In this document: piece by piece, positions 38,201-49,448 of the stretch
Layout: every line of letters starts with the position of its first letter
Position numbering within the stretch: position 1 is the first letter of the stretch
NCBI GenBank assembly: GCA_003415625.1
Contig: PYIU01000001.1
Coordinates: 6,760,210 to 6,824,209 of the forward strand
Direction: 5' to 3'
Length of the DNA stretch: 64,000 nucleotides
Origin: Aquanectria penicillioides
Taxonomy: Eukaryota; Ascomycota; Sordariomycetes; Hypocreales; Nectriaceae
Translations under genes and position numbers: made by a program
Notes under the pieces: model-generated
What the model saw: the letters and a program-made list of their open reading frames with translations, nothing else
Told to the model about the DNA's origin: nothing
Database searches by the model: none

Positions 38201-40897
38201 TAAGCATTTATATAGCATAAAGGCAATTGCTATAGCCTAATGCACCTCTTTTAACTTCTTTAACTTTATATAACCTTTATTTTTTATTTCTATATATAGC
38301 CCTATATTTTATTGATTTTAATAGTATAAGTGCTAAAACCTATTGCCTATTAAACTTTTTAGCTTTTCTTTTTTATTTTATATAAATATTTAATTACTAT
38401 AAAAACTATTATCTATACTATTAAATTTAATATCCTTACTATTAGTTTTAGCCCCTTTACTATTAATTTTTATACTTTTCTTTACCTTTCTTTTATAAAT
38501 ATCTATATAATAGCTAGTTTAATGCTTACTATATTAAATCTAGCACCCCTATTGCTAATTTTAGCTTTTTTATTGCTAATTTTAGCACCCTTTTATAGCT
38601 TAAGCCCCTTTAGCTTTAAACCTTTTACTATTAGCTAATAGCAATATAAAACTTATTGCTATATATTAATAAATTAAATAGTAAAATAATATATATAAAG
38701 CTTATTTTATTAAAAAAAAGTATAAATCTATTAATTAATTTATTAAAAACTATATTAATTAATCTTTCTTTAATAAATATAAAATCTTTTATAATAATAT
38801 TTTATTTAAACTTTTAAATAGGCATTAAATATTATTTAATAAATATAATAGGCTTATTAATACTTATAATAATAGTAATAATAAATTTAATATTAATATT
38901 AATAATTTTAATATTATAATATTATTAATTATAGTATTTTTAGCAAAAGATAATAATCTAATAGAATTTACTTATAACTTTATTATTAATTGCAATTATA
39001 TTAATAATAATATTAGCCTTTTTAATAAAGACTTAAATACTAATATATAATAACTTTAGGATAATATAAATATATTAATATTAATAAAGAAAAAGAGAGA
39101 TTTAAATTAAAATTAAAAGTTTTTATTTTTAAATAATAAAATAAAAAATAAAGATAAAGAAAATAATAAAGAGGTTATAATAGTTAATAAAAGATATATT
39201 AAATATAATAAAAAGAGTATTAGTAAAAAGACCTTAAAAGGAAAGACTTTTACTTAATATAGCAAAAGGGATTTAAATGCTTAAAATGTAGATTAAAATC
39301 TTATTGCTTTAATTATTAATACTTATAAAAGATTTAAATAAAAGATAGATATTTCTATAAATAAAGGTTTAGCTTACTATAAATATAATAAATTAATAAA
39401 GATAATAGAGTTAAAAAATAATAAAATTAATACTAAAGGCACTATAACTTATAGTAATTACTATCTTTTAAGTAAATTAATTAATAGGCTAAAAAGCTAA
39501 AAGTAAAATAATATATTTATTTGCTTTATTTATAACTTTTAGCTTTATAGCCTAAAAAGTGCTTTTAGTAATAAACTTAATAAATCTTACTTTTTAATAG
39601 ATCTTTTTATTAAATATAAAAAAGTTATTAATTAATATTATAATTAAATTAATAAAAAGACTAATATTAAGTTTAAGCCTTTTAAAGTAAAATTTAGCCT
39701 TATTTAATATATTAAAACTGCTACTATAAATGCCTTTATCTTCTATTAAAATAATAAGTATAATAAGTTTTAAAGAAATTACTAGCACTTTATAGTTAAG
39801 CTATTTAAAAAGAAGAAGGCAATAGCTATAGTTTTTATTAATTCTTATAGTATAATTAATGCTTTAGCTATTAAATACCTTATTATTATAAAGTATAATT
39901 ATTTAATAAATATTAATATATTAAATTAATATAACTATTTTATTAAAAATAATTTATTTATTATAAAAGCTATTATAGCTAATATAACTATTAGTGTCTA
40001 TTAAGCTATAATTAAAATTAAAACTTTAAAGAATAAAGTTATTTAACTTAAGGAATAGCTTAAAGCTAATATTAAATCTATTAATATTAAATTCTATAAA
40101 ATTGCTAATAAAGTTAAGAAATAAGCTATTAATATCTTTACTTTTAATAATTTAATTATTTACTTTAATACTATTAATAATAGCTAAAATAATAAAATTA
40201 AGGAATTAATAGTTTAAATAATAAAAGTAAAGAAATTTAAATTAATAGCTCTTTTAATAGCTAATAAAGCTAAGCTAATTAAAACTATTATAGCTTAAGT
40301 TAAATCTAAACTCTTTTAAAGTAGATTAGCTAAAGGCAATTAACTATTTTATATATTTACTTTTAGTCTATTAAAATAGGCACCTTTATTAATACTTTAG
40401 GTAAATAATGTAATATATTAATATATAAATTTATAGTCTATTAATAACTTTCTTTTAGAAAAGAAGCAATTTAATAAAGCTATAGCAATTAGCTTCTTTA
40501 AGCGCTATAAGCCTAATAGTACAATAAAGAAATTAATAGCTAAGCTATTAAAGTTAGCTTTTAATAAAAAAGAATTCCCTTTTACTATTATTAATATTAA
40601 TAATCTATTTAATTAATTATATTTTTAATACTTTATATATTAATACTAATAGCTATTAAACTAATTAAATCTTATTAAAATTATATAAAATTAAAAAGAA
40701 ATAATAGAGAAATCTATAGGTTTATATAAAGATTTAAGAACTTTATTAAAAATTTAAAAGCTAATAGCTAAACTTTATAATTATATAAAATAAATATAAA
40801 TAATTAATAAATAAAGTAAATATAAAGCAAATATTAAAAACTTAATTTTAGTTTTTATTATTATAAATAATAGTCTTTCTTTTAATTTAAGGGCATT
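38201..40897 (+). pseudogene. Possible extra ORF between Gypsy-1 integrase and 3' LTR
   Basis: About 2.7 kb of AT-rich DNA. From about 39.08 to 40.62 kb one + strand reading (with frame changes) has relatively few stops, nearly all TAA/TAG explicable by C-to-T or G-to-A, and a mix of Lys, Asp/Asn, Ile and aromatic residues that looks protein-like. I recognise no domain. Additional 3' ORFs are known in some Ty3/Gypsy elements. It could also be a 3' UTR or an older insertion without recognisable ends. The 195-bp minus-strand ORF at 39594-39788 is probably its shadow. Confidence 0.35.
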
Positions 40898-41208
40898 TAT
40901 TATATATATAGATTATATAATAGATAGTACTTTTAAATAATTAACTTCTATATCTCTTAAGTAAAAGTTAATAATCTATAAGTATATTTATACTTTAGGA
41001 CTTATTATTATAGTAGTCTTAAAATATAAATTAAGTAAAGTTTAATATATAATTAATTATTACTTATAGTTAAGCTATTAATTTTAATATAACTATAGAG
41101 TCTATATATATACCTTTTAGTATAACTATAAGATAAGTAGTATAATAGTTCTATTATTAAAACTATTACTTTTTATATTACTTATAATAGAATAAATAGA
41201 CTGTAATA
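40898..41208 (+). repeat. Gypsy-1 3' LTR (311 bp)
   Basis: Begins TATTATATATATAG (TG changed to TA) and ends GTAATA. Same length as the 5' LTR; differences seen by eye are C/T or G/A. Confidence 0.9.
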
Positions 41209-41232
41209 TTAAGTATATATTTAATTATTAAT

Positions 41233-41325
41233 TATTAAATAGCTAATTATAGTAAAAGTGTAAGGTTGCTTTATTTATATTATAGTATAATTAGCTATTT
41301 TAGATTATAGGTCTTTAATTTAATA
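41233..41325. repeat. TRIM right LTR (93 bp)
   Basis: Starts TATTAAATAGC, ends TTTAATTTAATA and is followed by the AATAT TSD at 41326-41330. Confidence 0.75.
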
Positions 41326-41580
41326 AATATAAATTATATATATATATATTTTATAATATTTTTAATTTTTAATTTATATATATTAATTATAGTTATTTTA
41401 ATAAATATATATATATTATATTATAGATTAATTTTATAGTTTAAAATTAAATTTTATAATTTAAAATTAAAAATTAAAATTTATTTTTAAGTTTTATAGC
41501 TTTTTTTTATTAATTATTTATAATAATAATAATTTATTAAATAAATTATTTTCTTTTTTTATTAACTTTTTATTTAATAT
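41326..41580 (-). repeat. Copia X 5' LTR, continuation after the TRIM
   Basis: Aligns with about 15900-16068 in the left LTR: AT-rich with TTTATAGCTTTTTTT and TAATAATAATAATTTATT landmarks. It is interrupted at about 41581 by the 5' end of LINE-iv. Confidence 0.65.
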
Positions 41581-41681
41581 TAACCTTTACCCTTAGACTT
41601 ATAATTGCTTATAGCTATCCTAAACTATCTTTAAAACATTTAAAACTACAATTAATTAATCCTTTATGCTAAATTACCTTT
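41581..41681 (+). mobile_element. LINE-iv, segment 1 (5' end)
   Basis: TAACCTTTACCCTTAGACTT matches the 5' terminus of LINE-i, -ii and -iii. The segment stops at the Copia-2 TSD (CCTTT, 41677-41681). Confidence 0.85.
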
Positions 41682-41911
41682 TATTAAATAGCTTATATAA
41701 CTACTTAATAACCTTAACTATCTATATATCTATTGCATATTTAATCTAGCTCCCCCCTTTTTAATTAAAGGGGTCTATCTTTTCTTTTATTCCTAATATA
41801 GGCTAGCCAACTAAAGGCTTAGCAAGCCTTTTTTAAGTTAGTTCTAATAACCCTCTATTTCTTATATAACTCCCTAAAGTATAGGTATTCCAATATGCCT
41901 TTAATCCAATA
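41682..41911 (-). repeat. Copia-2 3' LTR (230 bp)
   Basis: Left direct repeat; in the element's sense this is the 3' LTR because pol reads on the minus strand. Confidence 0.9.
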
Positions 41912-41999
41912 CGCCCCTTTAGCTTAAAGGTATAGCCTTTAGGCTAACCTTTAGGATTATTAGGGCTTTATTTTCTTCTTTTAATTCCTACTTTTAGTT

Positions 42000-44900
42000 T
42001 TAGGCCAATCTTACTAAAAGGTTAATAAGCTTTAGCTACTAAATAAATAACTTAAAGGCCTCTTGCAGAAGGCTTTTAGTAAAACTATTAGCTAATAGTT
42101 AGGCTAATAGGGTATAGATAATATTAATTTAATCTTTTATAACTTTTTAATAAAGCTAATAGTTATATATATTAATATACTAAAGCTTTATATATAGTTA
42201 AATAAGCTTTTTTTTAATTAGGTAAATAGTCTATTTATTATTATATTAAATAGTTATTTAGGAAGGAAGGGCAACTTTTTAGTAAGCAATTAATAAATAT
42301 AAGTTAATATATAGAGATAAAATAAAGTAGCTTATAAATAGGGCTTTTTTAGCTATTTGCAATAAGGCTAATAATTTAGCTTTTATTATTAATATTATTA
42401 TTATATTTTGCTTATTAGCTCTTTAAGAGATTATATTGCTAAAAAGGCTTATAGTAAATATCTATAAACTTTAATAGTTTAGTAAGTTATTAGTAAAATT
42501 AGTATTAAAAACTACTAAAAGGCTATTATTTCTATTGCTAGGCTTGGCTTTATACTTTAAGGAAAATCCCTATATTTATATAAAATACTAAAGGATTTAA
42601 TTTATAGCTTTATAATGCTTAAGGCTTAAATTTTAGTTAAATTATATTAGTTTACTTACTATAAAGGCAATATTTAGCTAGATTATAACTATAGTATATA
42701 TAATAGTGCTAATCTTTTATTAGTATAAGTTAATTAATTATAGGGTTATATTGCTATTAAATAGAAAAAGCTTTTTAAGTGCTATTAAAGTCTTATGCCT
42801 AAAGTTTAATAAGGAATTAATAAGCAATTAATAGGCCTTATTAATATAAATAGATTAGAAAAGCTAAAGCTATTAAATTGCTTTATTATAGATAACTTTA
42901 ATACCTAAGAATTAATAAAGGGGCTTGCCTCTTTTAATATAATAGAGTTTTTAAAGGGATTTAATTAGCCTAATTGCCTTACTTTTTAAGGTCTTTAGAT
43001 AGTAAAAAATGCAATTATCTATATAAAAAAAAAAGATAATTTCTTTATATAGTTAATAGCAGTCTTTATTAAGTATTTAATAAAAGCTTAATAAATATAG
43101 GCCCTTTTTAAAATATTACTATTATAAAAGAGATAATTATTTAAGGCTATATAGGGCCTTTTAAAGCTTAAAAATAATGCTAGATTTTTAATATTTAATT
43201 AGCATTTCTATATAAATATCTTTATTAAGGTTTATATATATAAAGGCATTAATTGTATTATATTATAGTATCTTATAGTTAAAGCAGTTAGCTAAAGCTA
43301 TAAGGGTTTAAAATAATATTTTAGCTAAAATAGCTATATAGATATTTTACTTATCTTTTAGCTGCTAGTTACTATAAATTACTAGCTATACCTTAATTTT
43401 AATAAAGCAATTATATTTATTAAGCTTATATATATATACCTAATAGTAGCTAAGCATTTAATAATTATTTACTGCTATCTTAACTACCTTAATCTATAAG
43501 CTTACTTCTTTATGGCTCTAAAGGTAAAAGGTTTTAGCTATAATTAGCTAGTCTTTATATAGATATTTATTTATTTAAGTATAAAAGCTAAAAAGCTACT
43601 TTAATAAATGCTAAGGCATTTTAGTAAGTAGCCTTTTTATAAGGGGTTTTTCCCCTTTATAAGTAGAAATAACTTTATTATATATATAGTTAAAAGGGTA
43701 AGTTAAGCTTCTCTCTATTAGCTTTAGTAAAGAGCTAGTTAAGCTACTTTTTTTAGTTTAATAAAAGCATTTATAATGCTTTTACCTTTATAGGCTGCCT
43801 ACTAAAAATATAGCTTTAAATAATATTTTAGGCATTACCCTTTTAGGGATAATTTAATAAGTATTTAATAGCTTTACTTCTTTAATATTATTACTATTTT
43901 ATTGCCTTTATCCCTTTATATTTAGGCAGATAGCTAAAATATAAAAAAAGGCTAATAAAAGTAATTATAAAGGCATAAAAATAATCTTAAATTTAAAGGT
44001 AATATAAATAGACTGCTTAATAAAGGCTTAATAAGTACTTACTTTCTTTTTACTAGCCTTTATATACTTTAAACTATTAAAATTAAATAAGATTTTATTT
44101 AGTTTTTTATCTAAAAGCTATAATAATTATAGTAAAGGTTTCTATATTACTATAAGTAGCTTTTAAATGCATTTTTATATTGCTTTTAAGTCTTCCTTTA
44201 GTAAATTATTTTAAAGGGTTTTTAAATGCCTATTAAATAGCTAGTATTTATTAAAGGTTATATCTCTTAATGTTATTACTTCCTTTAATAGTAGGTTTTA
44301 AATCTAAAAGAAATTATTTAATATATATTTTATAAAGAATTCAATTTAAGCTTATAGAGCCTGCCTTTAAAGATAGTTTTAATAGAGCTATATATTTACT
44401 ATTAATATAAAGGCTTTATAGCTATATAATTATAAATAGAATAGATTAGGTTTTGCTATACTATTAGTATAGTATTATAAATAAAATACTTTATAGGGAG
44501 ACTTTTAGCCTTAATAAGCATTTAGTAAGCAGTTATAAAGATAGATAGCTACTTTAATAGTCTTTAGCTAAAAGTATGCTAAAAGCTTAGCTATTACTTT
44601 TATTATATAGCTTTTCTTAATAATAACTATTATAATGCATTTAATGCCTTTATTTTAGGCTTAAGTATTTAATATAAAGAGCTTGCATTAAATCCCTATT
44701 GCCTCTATTTTAGCGGCCATTTAGCAATAGATTATTAAAAGGTTATTATTGCATTTAAAGACCTTTATTATAGCCCTATATTGCATTTTTATTATTTTAA
44801 TAAAGCTTATAAAGGCAATTTAAATTATAGGTATTAATTAATCTATAGTATAGTAATTCTATATATAGCTAAAGGCTTAATTTACTATAATCTATATTAA

Positions 44901-46950
44901 TATATAGCCTTTATATTCTAACTTTATTAAGTAGAAATTAAAGGCAATTTGCTTTTTTAGCTTTACCCTTTTAATAGCTTCTTAAGGTATTTAATAGACT
45001 GCTTAATAAGCCTTTACTATTCTATAAATATTGCAGTTAATTATTATAATCCTTTAAGGGCCTTAAGGGTTATTTAGCTTTAGCCTAATGCCTTAAGTAG
45101 TATTTAAAAGGTACTTAAGAATATTTAGGCTTAAGTAATTAAGTTATTAATACTATATATATAAATTCCCCTTAAGGGGCCTTTATTAGGTTTATAATAT
45201 ATATTTTTAGATATAATATTAAGCTAATAAGCAATTAATAAGTAATGCTTAAGGGGCTAGCAATTTATTTTTATTAAAGTATATATATTTTAAAACTTAT
45301 TGCTTATAGATCTTTTTAATTTTATTAAGATAGCTACTATTAGCTTTATATAGGCAGTTACTATTAGATTTTATATTCTATTAAAACTTTTATTTTTTTA
45401 GCTATAAAAAGAATATTAAGTTTAATATTAAAGCTTTATAAAAGGCAATATTAAATAGTTAAAAGGTTATTAATAAACTATTAATAGATTATAAAGTTAT
45501 TATAGTATTTTTATAACTATTAATTAAAACTAATTTTATTTTTAATTATAAAAAGTCTTTTATTAAAGCTGCCTTTAAATTATATATTTATATAGTATCT
45601 CTAAAGATATATATTAATGCCCTTAAGTTTAAAAGGTTGCTCTTTTATAGTAAGTATAATTTAATAACTATTAGGTAGGCATTTACTATTGCTTTTTTTT
45701 AGTAAAAGCTTAATATTTAGTATTATTATAAATTGCTTAATATAAGCTTTTTTATTTAATTTATAACTTTATTACTATTTCTTTTAATATATTCTTTAAT
45801 TAAGGCCTTTATTGCTTAATTAAGCTGCTATCCTTAAGGTTATATTTTTAAAAAGGTATAATAGCATTTAATTAAAAGGTAATAATTGCTAAAATAGATA
45901 AGGCATTATATATCTATACTATTAATAGCGCTTAGCAATTATACTCTTTTTCTTTAGGGCTTTACTAAAGGTTTATTAGCTTTTTTACTTTCTTTATAAT
46001 AATAATAAAATGCTTTTAGTGTAACCTTTTCTTAAATTAAAACTATTAGGCTATTAATAAATGCTTAATAAATAGCCCTTAAAACCTTTATAATTAATAA
46101 AGTATTTATAATAGCTTTATTTAACTTTATAGCATTATATATATTAATCTAAAACTTAAGAGGTATGCCTTTTAGTACTATAATTAAATCCTTAAACTAT
46201 TAGCTTGCTTTTATTGCTTCTTAAAGCTTTACTGCTTAAGCTTTTTAAATTGCCTTTTCCTAAAGGGTAAGCTAATTGCCTATATCTTTATAGATTATAA
46301 CTTAAAATTAATAGAGTTTTACTAGCAATTTATAAAGGGTTTAATAAGCTTTATATATATATTTATTTTTTATTTAAGTAAAATAATTATATAAAGCTTT
46401 TATTTATTTAGCTAATACCTTTTCTATTAAATAGTAATAGTAATATAAAAAAAGTAAAATAGTTTATTAAATTTAATCTTAAATAATTACTATTCTCTTT
46501 TAAAGGGCTATATATCTCTTTAATTAATATTTATAATTAATCTATAGTACATTAAATGCTATTAGGCCTATATTTATAAAATTAATAATTTTAATTATTT
46601 TAGTTAAGGATTCTTTACTATTTACTAAATAAAAAGTCTTTAATTTATAGTTAATTATAAAGGTGCTTAATACTGCAGTTAATATAAAGGCACTTATAGC
46701 TAATAGTATACCCTTTCTTTAGCTAAAGGACTTAAGGTTTAAAGGGATTGGCTTTTTAATAATAAAAAGGGGCTTTTTAGCTATTTTAAGGTTAATATAG
46801 GGCTAAAGGTCTTAAGTAATAGCCTTTATCTTTAAAGTTAAGTATTAAAAGATCTAATTATTATTAGTAATTAGCTTAATTAAAGTAGCTAAAGTTATTA
46901 TTGCTAAAAGATTAGCAATTAATTAGCAATTTAAATAAAAGAGGTATATA
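42000..46950 (-). pseudogene. Copia-2 gag-pol remnant
   Basis: Minus-strand frames keep a copia-type RNase H: an STTEAE-LLALS-like segment at about 42360-42400 (Thr and Glu read as Asn and Lys) and an ADG-TKAL-like end near 42.07 kb. The rest of pol and gag lies to the right, toward 46.95 kb, and is too mutated for me to place integrase or reverse-transcriptase residues. Frames contain many TAA/TAG. Ends are approximate. Confidence 0.65.
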
Positions 46951-46987
46951 TATAGTAAGGGCATATAGTATATATCTAACTATTAAT

Positions 46988-47217
46988 TATTAGATAGCTT
47001 ATATAACTATTTAATAACCTTAACTATTTATATATCTATTGTATATTTAATTTAGCTTCTCTCTTTTTAGTTAAAGGGGTCTATCTTTCCTTTTATTCCT
47101 AATATAGGCTAGCTAACTAAAGGCTTAGTAAGCCTTCTTTAAGTCAGTCCTAACAACCCTCTATTTTTTATATAATTCCCTAAAGCATAAGTGTTTTAAT
47201 ATGCCTTTAATTTAATA
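46988..47217 (-). repeat. Copia-2 5' LTR (230 bp)
   Basis: Right direct repeat, equal in length to 41682-41911. It keeps a few C bases that the left copy has lost, and the reverse. Confidence 0.9.
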
Positions 47218-48873
47218 CCTTTAAATATAATAGTGTATTAAAAGCATAATATTAATGCTATAGCTCTTTTAATAGTTATTAATTTAAAAAGATATAGTAT
47301 TAAAAATAGCTAATATAACTCCCTTTTTACTATTAGCTAATATAATAATATACTTAAAATAAATAAAGTAATAAAAGCTAATAAAAGCTCTATAATTAAT
47401 AAAGATAAAAAAGCCTATAAAGCTATTACTAAAATTATTTTATTTTATTTCTTTAAAGTAGTTTAAAAGGTATTTTAAATCTATATTAATATATATAAAG
47501 TATACTTTTGCCTTTTCTTTAAAATTAATATAACCTTTAAAAAGAGATTTATTAATAAAATTACTATTACTATAATAATTGCTATTATTATAGTAATAAT
47601 AGTTACTTTAATTAATTTAAACTTCTTTTTTTTTAGCTAATATAATAGTTTTATATATTAATTCTTTTATATAGCTTTATATCTATAAATATTAAAATTA
47701 ATAAATATATAATATATAGCTATATTAAGTATAAGATTACTATTTATACTAAAGATATCCTTAAAGATATTAAAAACTATACTTTAATAAAAACTATATA
47801 AGCAATAAATTAAGCTTATAGTAATTTCTATATAATTATAATATACTATTTTTTTAATAAAAATATAGTTTTTATTTTTTTTATTTTAAAATAGATTAAA
47901 GCCTTTTATAAAAAAGAATAAATAGCTATTATATTTAAAAATAATACCCTTTTTATTTCTTTTATCTTTATTATTTTAATAAAAGGAATTTAAATTAAAT
48001 TTGTTTTTAATAAAATAAATAAATTTATTAAAACTATTAATAATGCTAATACCTTAAGGGTTAGTAAAGTAAAGCCTACTTAAGCCTATAATAGTATTAT
48101 AATAAAAATAAACTTAATTCTTTATATTTTATTTATTAAAGAAGCTAATAGTCTATATAATAATAGGCTATTTTTTAATACTATACTTTATAATTATAAA
48201 CCCTTTAATAAAGAATTAAAATCTATTTAATACTTTTAATACTATAAATATAGCTATATTATAAAAAACTATTAATTTACTTTAATTTATAGTTAATATA
48301 GTAATTTAATATATAATAATTACTTTATTAAAAAAGGAAAAATTCTTTATTGCTATACTCTTTACTATAAGGATTATTTAGCTTAAAGCTATATCTATTT
48401 TATAATAAAAAAGCATTAAATCTATATAAAAGAAAATACTATAGATAATTAATAAAATATAAAAAATGCACCTTAATATAGTAAAATATCCTTTATATAT
48501 AATAAAATAGCTTTTTTAAAAACCCTCTTTTTATAGCTTTTCTTTTTACTAAAAAAGTTAGCTAACCCTTAAGCTTTATAAATAAATAGTATTATACTTT
48601 ATTTAATACTTTTCTTTCTTTTAGTGCCTATACTTTATTATTACTATTTATTAAATTAACCCCTTTATTTATATTTAATTAATATAAATTCTATTTTAAA
48701 ATATATATTATTACTTTAAATTAATCTATTAAATGCTATATATCTATAATAAATATAATATAATTATACTTTTAAAATTAATTAAAAACTAAAGAATTAA
48801 TGCCTTAATAAACTTTAAAAGATTAAATTATATTATAATTTATTACTTAAATTATATAGCTCTTTAAATATAT
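47218..48873 (+). mobile_element. LINE-iv, segment 2 (5' UTR and ORF1 region)
   Basis: Matches LINE-ii from about 23612 to 25248, including the knuckle region, now more strongly mutated on both strands. Ends at the LINE-iii TSD (TCTTTAAATATAT, 48861-48873). Confidence 0.88.
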
Positions 48874-49402
48874 TTATTAATACTCTATAGACCTATAAAG
48901 TAAATAGTACTTCTATACTATATAAATAAAGGAAAAAAACTATATTAATAGAGTAAAAACCTTTATTTAATATAATATTAGGCCTATTGCAAGTTCTCTA
49001 TAAGGGGGCATTAAATTAAAAGTTAGTTTAGTGCTATTACTAAAATATTCTATTTACTTAATTATAAGGTTAGTAAATAGGGTAAAAGTAAGGCCTATAA
49101 TAGGCTTGGATTATCTATACTATAGGCCTATTGCAAGGAGTAAAGCGCCAATCTAGTACTAGCTAGCGGCTGGCTAATTGCTAGCTATTTAAGTGCTATT
49201 ATTATTATTTTTTAATCTTTATAGATATGCTTAATTCCTTTTTCTTTCTTCCTTCTTTATATATCTCTATAAAAGCTTTCTATTGCCTTTAAGTATATAC
49301 TTTATTAATGCATTATTTATATAAAATATTTAATTTATATAAATACTAATTACTATTTCTATTGCTATTCTATATTAATTATATATAATTAAGAATAATA
49401 AC

Positions 49403-49448
<46 letters not shown>

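Larger units (their letters stand above)
30373..41208 (+). mobile_element. Gypsy-1: Ty3/Gypsy LTR retrotransposon inside the TRIM
   Basis: LTRs of 311 bp each are at 30373-30683 and 40898-41208. Ends are TGTTA...TAATA (from TAACA). A perfect 5-bp TSD, TTAAG, lies at 30368-30372 and 41209-41213. Pol is on the + strand in Ty3/Gypsy order (reverse transcriptase, RNase H, integrase). The element is about 10.2 kb without LINE-C, long for a gypsy, because about 2.6 kb separate the integrase region from the 3' LTR. The sequence is saturated with RIP-type changes. Confidence 0.9.
23491..41325. mobile_element. TRIM-like mini LTR element (about 365 bp) split by LINE-ii and Gypsy-1
   Basis: Two 93-bp direct repeats start TATTAAATAGCTAATT and end CTTTAATTTAATA; un-mutated ends would be TGTTAA...TTAACA. 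The left repeat is 23491-23501 plus 30131-30212, cut by LINE-ii; the right is 41233-41325. After removal of the insertions only about 180 bases lie between them. A 5-bp TSD, AATAT, is at 23486-23490 and 41326-41330, and Copia X LTR sequence continues outside on both sides. A purine-rich AGTAAAAGGGATA next to the left repeat on the minus strand could be a polypurine tract, so minus orientation is likely. There is no room for coding, so it would depend on another element's enzymes. Confidence 0.72.
41682..47217 (-). mobile_element. Copia-2: Ty1/Copia LTR retrotransposon inside LINE-iv
   Basis: 5536 bp with LTRs of exactly 230 bp each (41682-41911 and 46988-47217). Ends are TATTA...CAATA, from TGTTA...CAACA. 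A 5-bp TSD, CCTTT, is at 41677-41681 and 47218-47222. Coding is on the minus strand, and the purine-rich AAGCTAAAGGGGCG next to the left LTR on that strand fits a polypurine tract. Removing the element rejoins LINE-iv exactly, as judged against LINE-ii. Confidence 0.9.
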
